Below are positions 25,003 to 33,819 of a stretch of 64,000 nucleotides of DNA, piece by piece. The stretch is from JAVJSD01 sp040219575 (GTDB lineage Bacteria > Planctomycetota > Planctomycetia > Pirellulales > Pirellulaceae), in assembly GCA_040219575.1 (NCBI GenBank), contig JAVJSD010000080.1, forward strand, positions 1 through 64,000, read 5' to 3'. Made by a program: the position numbers and the translations under genes. Every line of letters starts with the position of its first letter. Position 1 is the first letter of the stretch. The notes below the pieces were generated by a model. That model saw only the letters and a list, made by a program, of their open reading frames with translations. It had not been told where the DNA came from and searched no databases.

Positions 25003-25243
25003 ATTGCGGATTGCGGATTTCAGATTTCAGATTGGAAGACGGAAGAAAAAGAACCGCTGATGAACGCTGATGAAACGCTAATCAAAGAGCAGAATACGCC
25101 CAACAGCCGTATCGGCCGCCCTTTCGTCCATGGTTGCATCTTTAGCGTTCGATCAGCGTTCATCAGCGGTTTCTGTCTTCTCTTCTGCAATCTGCGATCT
25201 GCAATCTGAAATCTGCAATCTGAAATCTGCAATCTGAAATCTG
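25003..25243. repeat. rep-H tract with an internal inverted repeat
   Basis: The flanks are made of GATTTCAGATTTCAGATT and AATCTGAAATCTGCAATC units. Inside is an inverted pair, AACCGCTGATGAACGCTGAT and ATCAGCGTTCATCAGCGGTT. The tract fills the gap between arsR and the convergent asparaginase-like gene. A shorter rep-H copy stands just before the pyrC-type gene at 36.7 kb. Confidence 0.75.
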
Positions 25244-25246
25244 CAA

Positions 25247-26242
25247 TCACTTGCTTCGCTCAAACAAGGCCGTGCAAGCTTCCAATCGTACTCCCTCCTC
25301 ATCCCCCACCGCGATCTGCTTCGGGCCCCACATGGCGACGCCGGCGTGCGCGCCGTCCTTGGCGAGCAGGAAGAGTTGCAGGTTGAACGTCGGCCGGCCT
25401 TGGTCGTCGCGGCGGTCGGCGTGACTGCGGGCGGCCACGCGGCGGAGCACTTCCAGCCCAGCCTCGACCGGCGGCAGGCCGCCGCGCATCAATTCGACCG
25501 CGGCGAACGACGAGCAGTTTTCCAGGTTGGCCTCGCCGTGGCCGATGCTGCCGCAACTGCCGACTTCGTTGTCGACGTACAGCCCGGCCCCCAGGATCGG
25601 CGAATCCCCCACGCGGCCGGCGATCTTGAAGGCATGGCCGCTGGTGCTGGTCACGCAAGCCATGTCGCCCTTGGCATCCTGGGCCGCCACGTGCACGGTT
25701 CCCGTGCCGCGCTGCTGCGTGGGATCGACCCGCGAACCCTCACGCGCCGCCGTGCCGTAGAAGTGCTTCTCGAACCACGTCTCCACGTCGAGATCGGCCT
25801 CGCCCGCCGCGGGAGGCCGCCAGTCGTCGTGCTCGCTGCGCGTCCGTTTCCAGTACAGCCACATCCGACGGGCTCGCTCGGTGAGCAGGTTCTCCTCGAC
25901 AAACCCGTTGGCCCGGGCGAAGGCCAGCGCCCCTTCGCCGACCAGCAGCACGCGATTGGTCTGCTCCATCACCAACCGGGCGACGCGTGACGGGTGCCGG
26001 ATGCCCCGCAGGGCGGCCACGCCGGCGCCGCGATGGGTGCGGCCGTCCATCACCGCCGCGTCGAGCTCCACGACGCCGTCTTCGTTGGGGAGTCCGCCGT
26101 AGCCGACGGTGAGCTCCTCGGGATCGTCCTCGACCAGCGTGACGCCCTCGATGCAGGCGTCCAGGGGCGGCTCGCCCCCGGCCAGACGCCGCCGCGCCTC
26201 CTCGACCGCTTTTAGTCCGTTGTGCGAGGCGATAACCTTCAT
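25247..26242 (-). CDS. Glycosylasparaginase-like Ntn hydrolase (N4-(beta-N-acetylglucosaminyl)-L-asparaginase family)
   Basis: 331 residues. Family members cleave the amide bond between asparagine and a sugar or hydrolyse isoaspartyl/asparagine amides after autoproteolysis. The expected nucleophile is T182 in RGTGTVHVAAQDAKG, which becomes the new N-terminus of the beta chain. The following VTSTSGHAFKIAGRVGDSPILG segment is the conserved substrate-binding region. The alpha chain includes TVGYGGLPNEDGVVELDA. There is no signal peptide, so it is cytoplasmic. The usual residue before the nucleophile is Asp; here it is Gly, so self-cleavage efficiency may differ. It converges on arsR. Confidence 0.9.
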   Translation of the reverse strand: MKVIASHNGLKAVEEARRRLAGGEPPLDACIEGVTLVEDDPEELTVGYGGLPNEDGVVELDAAVMDGRTHRGAGVAALRGIRHPSRVARLVMEQTNRVLLVGEGALAFARANGFVEENLLTERARRMWLYWKRTRSEHDDWRPPAAGEADLDVETWFEKHFYGTAAREGSRVDPTQQRGTGTVHVAAQDAKGDMACVTSTSGHAFKIAGRVGDSPILGAGLYVDNEVGSCGSIGHGEANLENCSSFAAVELMRGGLPPVEAGLEVLRRVAARSHADRRDDQGRPTFNLQLFLLAKDGAHAGVAMWGPKQIAVGDEEGVRLEACTALFERSK

Positions 26243-26296
26243 GGTTTCAATCTCCGGCGATGCCCGGCTAGAGCACCGTTATCGGTAAGAATTCGT

Positions 26297-26454
26297 GTAG
26301 CAGAATTCGTGTAGCAGAAGTCGTGAGACTTCTGGAATTGCAAAAACCGCCAGACTCCGCCTGAAAACGCCGACGTGGCGAACCGACTTGTAGCGGAACT
26401 CGTGAGAGTTCCCCCTGTTTTCAATTCCGTCGGAAGTCTCACGACTTCCGCTAC
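26297..26454. repeat. rep-A multi-arm cluster
   Basis: A duplicated GAATTCGTGTAGCA start, one GTAGCAGAAGTCGTGAGACT arm, a GTAGCGGAACTCGTGAGAGT arm and a final inverted arm AGTCTCACGACTTCCGCTAC. This is the most elaborate copy in the window and fills most of the 376-base gap ahead of the MOSC gene. Confidence 0.75.
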
Positions 26455-26618
26455 GACGTTTCCGGACAAAGGCGAGTCCGATTTTGGGCCATCTTGCCGC
26501 TTGCGAGCGAACATCGTCGGCGGAATTATGTCTGATTGCAACAGTCGGGCAAGCTCGCGCTTCGCCGTCAACCTCCACCGCACTCCACTTCACCGCACTC
26601 CCCTTGGAAGGTTCCGCC

Positions 26619-27107
26619 ATGTTTGAAGGTCGCCTGCTTGCGATCGCGGTTTGTCGTTCGGCGGGAATGCCGATGCAATCGGTCGAATCGATCGAAGCCC
26701 TTGCCGGCGAGGGGCTCAGCGGCGACCGCTACGCTCGTGGAGAAGGCGCTTTCTCGAAAGCGGTGAAGGATCCCGGCCGCGAGGTGACGCTCATCGAGCG
26801 GGAAGCGCTCGACGCCGCCCGCGCCGACTACGAGCAGGACCTCTCGCACCTCGAGAGCCGGCGGAACCTGCTGACCGAGGGCGTGCCGCTGAATCACCTG
26901 GTCGGCAAGACGTTTCGCGTCGGCGAAGTGCTGCTCCGCGGGGTGCGGCTGTGCGAACCGTGCGGTTATCTCGACAACCTCACGGGCAAGGAGGGAAAGA
27001 AGTCGCTGCTGCATCGCGGCGGATTGCGGGCGGAAGTCGTGGAGGGCGGCACGCTCCGCGTCGGCGATCCAATCGGCGAGATGCAGCCGGCATCTCCCGC
27101 CGAGTGA
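26619..27107 (+). CDS. MOSC-domain protein
   Basis: 162 residues. The MOSC (molybdenum cofactor sulfurase C-terminal) fold handles sulfur for metal-sulfur cofactors or is part of molybdoenzymes such as YiiM and mARC. Conserved features are GEGLSGDRYARGEGAFS, SRRNLLTEGVPLNHLVGKTFRVGEV and the conserved cysteine in LCEPCGYL. It is a stand-alone MOSC, without the beta-barrel partner of mARC. GGAAGG precedes the ATG at 26619; a longer frame upstream has no support. No molybdenum-cofactor gene is nearby. Confidence 0.88.
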   Translation: MFEGRLLAIAVCRSAGMPMQSVESIEALAGEGLSGDRYARGEGAFSKAVKDPGREVTLIEREALDAARADYEQDLSHLESRRNLLTEGVPLNHLVGKTFRVGEVLLRGVRLCEPCGYLDNLTGKEGKKSLLHRGGLRAEVVEGGTLRVGDPIGEMQPASPAE

Positions 27108-27174
27108 CATGCCGCCGTGTTCCGCTGGGTTGATCCCCGCGCAGCTTGGGGCGACTGGCGGCTGGAATTATTCC

Positions 27175-27353
27175 GTAGCATGGTCCCCTGGGCCGTGAGC
27201 CGGAACCCGTGAAGCGATGTTCCGGCTGTTCTCCGCCGCCGCGCGAAGGAAAGTGCGTGCACGAGACGCACGATCGGTGTGCGTCGCTGCTGCGCTCCCA
27301 CACGCCGCGCGATTGCTGCGGCGCGGATTCACGGCCGAGGGCGGCCATGCTAC
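27175..27353. repeat. rep-D element with distant inverted ends
   Basis: It begins GTAGCATGGTCCCCTGGGCC and ends with AGGGCGGCCATGCTAC. Between 27108 and 27526 I see no gene. Confidence 0.65.
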
Positions 27354-27526
27354 TTGCGGGCGGCGCCGCGAACACGATCGATGCGCGCGTCTCGACGCCG
27401 TCGGCCGCGTCGGCGCGGACGATCGATGGGGGCGGTGTTCAAACGAGACCGCCGCGAGGCGCGAGGATCAACCTCGCGGCTGGTGACGTTCGTGCTGGCG
27501 GAGAGGGCCGATTATTCCCGCTCGGA

Positions 27527-27619
27527 TTATTCCCGCTCGGAGACGGCGATCTGGCCGATCAAGGCCCACAGCACGAAGAAGGTGAAGCCCATGGCGGTGT
27601 GCAGCAGTTCGATGGTCAT
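27527..27619 (-). CDS. Candidate 30-residue single-span membrane peptide
   Basis: The frame reads MTIELLHTAMGFTFFVLWAL, then IGQIAVSERE and TAA. Residues about 9-26 form one hydrophobic helix, with an acidic/basic C-terminal tail. GAGGTG lies nine bases upstream of the ATG on the minus strand. The stop and tail bases are duplicated (two direct copies of ATTATTCCCGCTCGG at 27511-27540). It is too short for routine gene callers. It lies divergent from the Hsp70 gene. Function unknown; a real gene is plausible but unproven. Confidence 0.5.
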   Translation of the reverse strand: MTIELLHTAMGFTFFVLWALIGQIAVSERE

Positions 27620-27953
27620 GTTGGTCGGCACCTCACAGACAGAGAAAGATCGGCGTCCGTGCGGTACGTGTCATCCATGTCCCCGTCTGCTATCGACCGG
27701 CCGCCGCCGCGATTTGGAAGAATTCTTTTGGCCCTGCTAACGTTCCCGCGACCGCCACGCCTTACCTGTCCGCAACCACCTGCCTGACCGGGCCGTTTAA
27801 CCGACCGCCGGGTGAGGGTATACTGAGAATTGCCGGCCGATCTCCGCAGGGGAGTTCGGTTTCGCGCCGGGTATGCCTAGCGTCGGTGCTTGAACATCCT
27901 TCCTTGGAAACGTCCTGGAACGGGGCACGGCGGTCGCCTCGCATAAAAAGCTT

Positions 27954-29516
27954 ATGAGTCAAGCGAATCCTCCGGCGGTGGGCATCGACCTGGGAACCAC
28001 GTACTCGGTGGTGGCCTATCTCGACGACATCGGGCGCCCCCAAACGCTGATCAACGCCGAGGGGGACAAGATCACCCCCAGCGTCATGCTGTTCGACGGC
28101 ACCGACATCGTCGTCGGCAAGGAGGCGGTCAAGGCGATGGCCACTGACATGGAGATGATCGCCGAGTGTCCCAAGCGCGACCTCGGCCATCGCATGTTTC
28201 ACAAGGTGATCGGCGGTCGGCAGTACCCGCCCGAGGCCCTGCAGGCCTGGATCCTGAACAAGATGCGGCTCGACGCCCGGCGGCAGATCGGCGACTTTCA
28301 GAAGGTCGTGATCACCGTGCCGGCCTACTTCGACGAGGTCCGCCGCAAGGCCACGCAGGACGCCGGCTACATCGCCGGTTTCGAGGTGCTCGACATCATC
28401 AACGAGCCGACCGCGGCGGCCATCGCCTTCGGCTTTCAGCAGGGCTTTCTGAACAAGGACGGGGGCAACGAGGATCGCAAGAAGATCCTGGTCTACGATC
28501 TCGGCGGCGGCACGTTCGACGTGACCGTGATGGAGATCGGCGGCACCGATTTCGTGGCCCTGGCCACCGACGGCGACGTGCAACTCGGCGGCCGCGACTG
28601 GGACCAGCGACTGGTCGACTTTGTCGCCGAGGAGTTCATCCGCAAGTTCGCCCTCGATCCCCGTGAGGATCCCAACACGCTGGGCCGCCTGTGGCGCGAG
28701 TGCGAAGACGCCAAACGCACGCTCTCGGCCCGCAGCAAATCCGCCATCGGCTGCGACTACCGCGGCCAGGCCGTGCGGGTGGAGATTCCGCGCGAGCAGT
28801 TTCAGGAAATCACGCAGGACCTGCTCGATCGCACCGCCTTCACCACCCGGCAGACGTTGCAGGCCGCCGGATTGGAATGGGGCGACATCGACCGCGTGCT
28901 GATGGTCGGCGGCTCGACCCGCATGCCGGCGGTCAGCAATATGCTTCGCGAGCTTTCCGGCAAGGAGCCCGACCAGTCGGTCTCGCCCGACGAGGCGGTG
29001 GCCCACGGCGCGGCGCTGCGGGCCGGCTTGGCGCTCAGCATGCAGGGGGGCAAGTCGCCGTCGTTCGCCATCAAGAACGTCAACTCGCACAGCCTGGGCG
29101 TGGTGGCCACCGACACCAAGACCAAACGCCGCCGCAACGCCATCCTGATTCCCCGCAACACGCCGCTGCCGGTGACCGCCAAGCGCGTGTTCAAGACGCA
29201 GAAGGCGGCGCAGCGTTCGATCCTGGTGCAAATCGTCGAGGGGGAGAGCGCTTCGCCCGACGACTGCTCGCAGATCGGCAAGTGCACGGTCCGCGACTTG
29301 CCGGCGAACCTGCCGGTGCAGACGCCGATCGAGGTCCGCTTCCGTTACGAGGAGAACGGCCGGCTGGCGGTGGTGGTGAAGGTGGCCAACACCGACAAGG
29401 CGCTGCACCACGAGATCACCCGCGAGAACAGCCTCAACCGCGACCAGCTCAACAGTTGGCGGAAGTACATCGCCGGCCTCGACCCCATCGAAGAGAACGT
29501 TCCCGCCGCCTCGTAA
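27954..29516 (+). CDS. Hsp70 (DnaK)-family protein lacking the C-terminal lid
   Basis: 520 residues against about 640 for DnaK. The ATPase domain is intact: VGIDLGTTYSVVAYL (phosphate 1), VYDLGGGTFDVTVMEI (phosphate 2) and VLMVGGSTRMPAV (adenosine). A beta-sandwich substrate region follows (SLGVVATDTKTKRRRNAILIPRNTPLP), then the protein ends soon after KALHHEITRENSLNRDQLNSW, without the helical lid and EEVD-type tail. It is thus a DnaK-like paralog rather than the main chaperone; no dnaJ or grpE is adjacent. A Ser/Thr kinase gene is convergent with it. Confidence 0.92.
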   Translation: MSQANPPAVGIDLGTTYSVVAYLDDIGRPQTLINAEGDKITPSVMLFDGTDIVVGKEAVKAMATDMEMIAECPKRDLGHRMFHKVIGGRQYPPEALQAWILNKMRLDARRQIGDFQKVVITVPAYFDEVRRKATQDAGYIAGFEVLDIINEPTAAAIAFGFQQGFLNKDGGNEDRKKILVYDLGGGTFDVTVMEIGGTDFVALATDGDVQLGGRDWDQRLVDFVAEEFIRKFALDPREDPNTLGRLWRECEDAKRTLSARSKSAIGCDYRGQAVRVEIPREQFQEITQDLLDRTAFTTRQTLQAAGLEWGDIDRVLMVGGSTRMPAVSNMLRELSGKEPDQSVSPDEAVAHGAALRAGLALSMQGGKSPSFAIKNVNSHSLGVVATDTKTKRRRNAILIPRNTPLPVTAKRVFKTQKAAQRSILVQIVEGESASPDDCSQIGKCTVRDLPANLPVQTPIEVRFRYEENGRLAVVVKVANTDKALHHEITRENSLNRDQLNSWRKYIAGLDPIEENVPAAS

Positions 29517-29642
29517 GCATCGTGCGGGAAATATGTGTCGGGAGTAGCAGGATCGTAGCCGATGCTGCCAGCATCGCCGCCGACGCTGGCAGCGTCGGCT
29601 ACGGCCTGCCGGCTAAGCATCGTGCGGGAAATGTGTGTCGGG
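29514..29642. repeat. 29-bp direct repeats flanking a rep-C palindrome
   Basis: TAAGCATCGTGCGGGAAATA starts at 29514 (including the Hsp70 stop TAA) and again, with one mismatch near the end, at 29614. Between them is rep-C, GTAGCCGATGCTGCCAGCAT to GCCGACGCTGGCAGCGTCGG plus CTACG (29555-29603). Confidence 0.8.
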
Positions 29643-29760
29643 TGTGGCTGCCGTCGCCAGGCGGCGGACTACCCGCTGGTGAGCGTAACCACGACGGTTA
29701 TTGACCGCACGGTGCTAAGTCATGGCGTGGGGCGTGCGGGCTTCCGAGCCTCTCGTCGAT

Positions 29761-30942
29761 TCACAACTTGTCGTCGGCCGGTGGAAACGTTCCCGAGGTC
29801 TGGCCGTCGTCGCCCCGCACGTCGATCGTTTCATCGAGGTCTTTGAGCTCCTCGAGCCACAAGCGGATCTCGTTGCCGTACTCGGCGGCCAGGTCGCTCT
29901 TGACGAGCTGGCGATGAAACGCGGCGGCGCCCTCTTTCAGCAGATCGGCCGCCTCCGCGCTGGGAAAGCGCCGCGTGGGATCGGGCGCGACCATCCCGCG
30001 GCAGAAGTTCATCAGCAGATCGTTCACCGCCACCTCGCGCGGCAACAGTCCGTCCAGCCGCCGCGACAGCGTGCGTTTCGCCTCCAGCAACTCGGGATAC
30101 GACTTGTATCCCGCGAACAACGGCTGCCCGGCGAGCAGTTCGATCAGCACGTAGCCCAGGCTGGCCAGGTCGCTGCGGGGCGTGCATTCGTTGCCGTCGA
30201 GCACTTCCGGCGCCGCATAGGCGGGCGTGCAGGTGCGGGTGGGGGGAGGATCCTCGATTTCGAAGGCCGAGCCGATGTCGACGATCTTGGCGTTGCCGGT
30301 CCGCTTGAGCATGATGTTGGCCGGCTTGATGTCGCCATGCACGATGCCTTCGCGGTGCAGCGCGGCCAGGGCGGCCAGGCAATCGCGGACGATCGCCACC
30401 GCCACCCCCGCTTTGATCCGCGGATGAACCGGCCCGGCCGTCACCAGCACGCGGTTGATGTACTCCCACCGCCGCGAACTGACGCGGTCGCGGACGCGGT
30501 CGAGCATTTCGGCCACCAGCAACTGCCGCAGATCGTAGCCGTCGACCCATTCCATGACCATCATGCGGATGCGGTTGCGGTCGACGAAATTCTGCACGTC
30601 GAGCAGGTTGTCGTGCTGGATCTGCGCCACACGGGCCGCCACGTGGGCGATGCGCCCCATCGTCTCGTCGTACTGGCGCGGCGTCGGAAACCGCTCCGGA
30701 GAAAAAATCTTGAGCGCAACCGGCAACGTGAAGCCATCGGCTCCGCGGCGTTCGGTGAGATACACCACGCCCTGGCCGCCCGTCCCCAGCAGGCGTCCCA
30801 GCCGCTGGTGCGACGTCCAGTTCAGACGTCGCTCGCTGAGGATCGTCTCGTAGCGGCCGACCAACTCGTGCGGTTCGCGCGGTGGTTGAGCTTTCCCTTG
30901 GGCCAACGTCGGCGTGAAGTCCTGCCGAGTCGTGGTGAACAT
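29761..30942 (-). CDS. Serine/threonine protein kinase (atypical HGD motif)
   Basis: 393 residues, soluble. Kinase landmarks: LLGTGGQGVVYL (Gly loop), K78 in VALKIF, catalytic loop VHGDIKPANI (D204, N209; Gly replaces the usual Arg of HRD), metal-binding D222 in VDIGSAFE (DIG in place of DFG), and CTPAYAAPEVLDG. Loss of the HRD arginine suggests that activation-loop phosphorylation is not required. An acidic C-terminal tail follows. There is no membrane segment or sensor domain. The start ATG at 30942 (MFTTTRQD) is preferred to one 14 codons upstream. It converges on the Hsp70-like gene. Confidence 0.92.
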   Translation of the reverse strand: MFTTTRQDFTPTLAQGKAQPPREPHELVGRYETILSERRLNWTSHQRLGRLLGTGGQGVVYLTERRGADGFTLPVALKIFSPERFPTPRQYDETMGRIAHVAARVAQIQHDNLLDVQNFVDRNRIRMMVMEWVDGYDLRQLLVAEMLDRVRDRVSSRRWEYINRVLVTAGPVHPRIKAGVAVAIVRDCLAALAALHREGIVHGDIKPANIMLKRTGNAKIVDIGSAFEIEDPPPTRTCTPAYAAPEVLDGNECTPRSDLASLGYVLIELLAGQPLFAGYKSYPELLEAKRTLSRRLDGLLPREVAVNDLLMNFCRGMVAPDPTRRFPSAEAADLLKEGAAAFHRQLVKSDLAAEYGNEIRLWLEELKDLDETIDVRGDDGQTSGTFPPADDKL

Positions 30943-31054
30943 GGTGGCGTCTCGCCGCGGGGAGGGAGAGGGAGGTCCCGCCAATCATATCGCCAGGGCA
31001 AGTTCCGCGTCCAGTCCGTCGACCGGTGCATCGACCGGTGTATCGACCGGCGCG

Positions 31055-32023
31055 TCACTTGCGTGCCGACGGCGAGGGGAATCCCAACCGCTTGTCGACC
31101 AGGTTGCGCAGCGGCTTTCCGGCGAGGTAGCGCCGCAGGTTCTCGCACATCAATTGCGTGGTGTCGTCAATCCGATGGCGTGATTGCGCGCCGACGTGCG
31201 GCGTGATTAGGACGTTGGGCATGTCCCACAGCGGACTCTCGACCGGCAGCGGCTCCACCTCGGTGACGTCGAGCCCGGCGCCCGCCAGGTGTCCCGACTG
31301 CAGCGCGGCCACCAGGTCCGCCTCCACAATCACCGGGCCCCGCGCCACATTCACCACGATCGCTCCCGGCTTCAAACGCGCCAGCGCAACGGCGTCGATC
31401 ATGCCCCGCGTGTCGTCGTTCAACGGCACGCAGAGAATCAAAACGTCGGACTGCCGCAAGAGATCGTCCAGACGTTCGGCCGGCCACAACGCCTCGACGT
31501 AGTCGGGCTTCTCTTCGGGAAATACGTCCGTCGCCAGCATCCGCAAGCGAAACGGCGCCAGCACTTCAGCCAGGCGGCGCCCGTTGCCGCCGAATCCCAC
31601 GATGCCCACGGTGGTGCGATGCAGATCGAGTGTCGGGCGACGGATGAACTCTCGTGCCTGCTGGGCTCGAAAAAACGTGGGGAGTCCGCGCAGCAGACCC
31701 AGCAGCAATGCCAGCGTTTGTTCGGCGACCTGATCGGCGAACAGCCCGGAAGCGCTGGTCACGACGATGTCGGAAGCGATCACCTCGGGCGTCAGGCAGT
31801 GATCCAAGCCGGCGGCCGACGACTGAATCCAGCGGAGGCGGCCGCGCCGGACGACCTCCGGCCAGGGGACCGGCACTTTCGCATGCCCGCAAAAAATGTC
31901 GGCGGTCGGCAACTGCTGTGCGATGTGCTCCTGCCCCGCATCGACAACCTCCGCCGCCGGCGCCGCCTCCTGAATCTGTCGCACGTGCCGCGACTCGAGC
32001 GGATAGCAAAGCACAATTCGCAT
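31055..32023 (-). CDS. D-2-hydroxyacid dehydrogenase family protein
   Basis: 322 residues. NAD-binding Rossmann loop VGIVGFGGNGRRLAEVL, with the catalytic set Arg in NVARGPVI, Glu in VTEVEPLPVESPLW and His in LITPHVGAQSRHR. Members reduce 2-keto acids or oxidise D-2-hydroxyacids (glyoxylate/hydroxypyruvate reductase, phosphoglycerate dehydrogenase and others). The substrate cannot be read from the sequence. The ATG at 32023 begins the usual first beta strand (RIVLCYPLE). It may be co-directional with the kinase downstream on the minus strand. Confidence 0.9.
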   Translation of the reverse strand: MRIVLCYPLESRHVRQIQEAAPAAEVVDAGQEHIAQQLPTADIFCGHAKVPVPWPEVVRRGRLRWIQSSAAGLDHCLTPEVIASDIVVTSASGLFADQVAEQTLALLLGLLRGLPTFFRAQQAREFIRRPTLDLHRTTVGIVGFGGNGRRLAEVLAPFRLRMLATDVFPEEKPDYVEALWPAERLDDLLRQSDVLILCVPLNDDTRGMIDAVALARLKPGAIVVNVARGPVIVEADLVAALQSGHLAGAGLDVTEVEPLPVESPLWDMPNVLITPHVGAQSRHRIDDTTQLMCENLRRYLAGKPLRNLVDKRLGFPSPSARK

Positions 32024-32180
32024 GGCCAAATCTTGGACCAAAGACGGTGCTTTGAACAGAGGTCGATCACCGCCGCACTATAGCGCCGTGGGGCTCGTCC
32101 ACGGACGCACCTTGCCCTGCATCACCCCCTTCTCACTCTATTGGATAAAGAGCGACGCGGCGGCTGAATTCGGGCCTCCC

Positions 32181-32209
32181 GCGCCTCTGCGTCTTTGCGC
32201 CTCTGCGTT
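32181..32209. repeat. rep-F copy
   Basis: GCGCCTCTGCGTCTTTGCGC followed by CTCTGCGTT. The same sequence recurs at 43889-43920, with an inverted copy at 44033-44064. The rest of the 297-base gap to lpxB shows no gene. Confidence 0.8.
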
Positions 32210-32320
32210 AGAACTGCCCCCGGCTGGTTCAAACGCCGCCCCACCCGATGGACGCCGGCATCGCGCCGATTCAGGCCTGCCCCGTTTAGCCGATGGACCA
32301 CAGCGACTCAACGACAACGG

Positions 32321-33538
32321 TTACGCGGCTCGTCGCTGGGGCGCGGCGGAAGCCTGACCCAACGTGGAGAGAATGTAGTGGGCGGCCGTGCGCGAGGCGC
32401 CGCCGTGGCTGAGCTCCGCCTTCAATTGCCGCAGACGCTCCGCGCTCCGCTGGTACGCGGCGTCGTCGTTCAGCCAACGCACGACGTGCGCCGCCAGTTG
32501 GGCCGACATGTCGCTATAGGTGGGATACTCAGGAAACGGAATCCGCTCGGCGTCCGCGGCGCCGGGATCGTACGGACCAGCGCTCAGGTCGAAGGGATCC
32601 TCGGCGGCCAGCAGGTTCACCAGGGTGATGAATCGTACGCGAATCAACACGCAGCGGGCGAACCAATAGAACAGCCGCCCCACGCGGTAGTGAATGACCG
32701 AGGGCCTGGCGTAGTACAGCAGTTCGAGCGACACCGATCCCGAGCAGGCCAGGCAGCAGCGACTGGCATGAATCAACTCGGCGGTGCGGCCCGTGTGCAC
32801 CTCGATCGAGAGGCCCGATTCCGCGATCAGGCGGCGAGCGGTCTCGGCTTGTCGCTCGTTGAACGACGCCACCGCGAACCGAGCCTGGGGCGCCTTTTCC
32901 AAGATGCGTCCGGCGGCGGCGAGAAACGCCGGCAGGTTGTTGGTCACCTCCTGGTTGCGCGATCCCGGCAGCAGCGCCACCAGCGGCCGGTCGTCGACTT
33001 GCTGCTGCGCGAGAAACTCCGGATCGAGGCGGCGGGCCGACAGTTCGTCGAAGTACGGATGGCCGACATAGGTGGCGTTGCAATGGTGATCGCGATACCA
33101 GCGGGCCTCGAATGGCAGCTTGCACAGCACGTGATCGACCAGCCGCCGCATCTTGTGAACGCGATACGTGAGCCAGGCCCAGATCTGCGGCGCTCCGTAG
33201 TAGTAAACGGGCACACCGTGCTTGCGCGCCGCGCGGGCGATCCACCAGTTGAAGCCGGGGTAGTCGATCAGCACGACGGCGTCGATCGGCTCCGCGGCGA
33301 AATAGGCCTCGGCGTCGAGCAGCAGCTTGCGGAAGCGGTGTAGATTCAGCACCACCCGCCAAATCCACATGACGGCCAATTCCGTCAGGTCGGCGTGGAG
33401 TCGGCATCCGGCCGCCTCCATCCGCGGGCCGCCGTAACCGACGCATTCGATGTCGGGACGCTGCTGGTGCAGTGCGCGAATCAGGTTGGCGCCGTGCAGG
33501 TCGCCGCTCGGCTCGCCCACGGAAAAGAAAATCTTCAT
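32321..33538 (-). CDS. lpxB: Lipid-A-disaccharide synthase
   Basis: Joins UDP-2,3-diacylglucosamine and 2,3-diacylglucosamine-1-phosphate to form the lipid A disaccharide at the inner membrane. 405 residues, slightly longer than usual. The N-terminus KIFFSVGEPSGDLHGANLIR is the LpxB hallmark, followed by GGPRMEAAG. The middle has VLIDYPGFNWWIARAARKHG and YYGAPQIWAW, and the second lobe has LLPGSRNQEVTNNLP. GAGGAAG precedes the ATG. Its presence supports an outer membrane with lipid A. No other lpx gene lies in the window. Confidence 0.95.
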   Translation of the reverse strand: MKIFFSVGEPSGDLHGANLIRALHQQRPDIECVGYGGPRMEAAGCRLHADLTELAVMWIWRVVLNLHRFRKLLLDAEAYFAAEPIDAVVLIDYPGFNWWIARAARKHGVPVYYYGAPQIWAWLTYRVHKMRRLVDHVLCKLPFEARWYRDHHCNATYVGHPYFDELSARRLDPEFLAQQQVDDRPLVALLPGSRNQEVTNNLPAFLAAAGRILEKAPQARFAVASFNERQAETARRLIAESGLSIEVHTGRTAELIHASRCCLACSGSVSLELLYYARPSVIHYRVGRLFYWFARCVLIRVRFITLVNLLAAEDPFDLSAGPYDPGAADAERIPFPEYPTYSDMSAQLAAHVVRWLNDDAAYQRSAERLRQLKAELSHGGASRTAAHYILSTLGQASAAPQRRAA

Positions 33539-33819
33539 GGCTTCCTCGAACCATCCTGGCAGGGGAGTCCTTGGCGGGCAGGCACTTTACGGGGCTGGGG
33601 ACGGGGCGTCAATTGAAGAATGCCCGGCGATTGCTTGTAGCCCTTTGTGGGGGTATGTTTTTCGCGATGGCGCTGCGAATTGCGGATCTTCCCCCGCTTT
33701 TCTTGCCAGCTGTCGAAGGGTCGAAGTACAATGCTACGAGTGTGATGCTGCGCCACTACCCCACGGCCGCTTCTTGAACAGGGGGTTGCGCGGCGATTTT
33801 GAATCCGGAGATCTACAGA

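Noticed and set aside
33654..33777. A 40-codon frame (MFFAMALRIADL...) between lpxB and the secreted protein
   Set aside because: No ribosome site and no conserved feature; likely chance.
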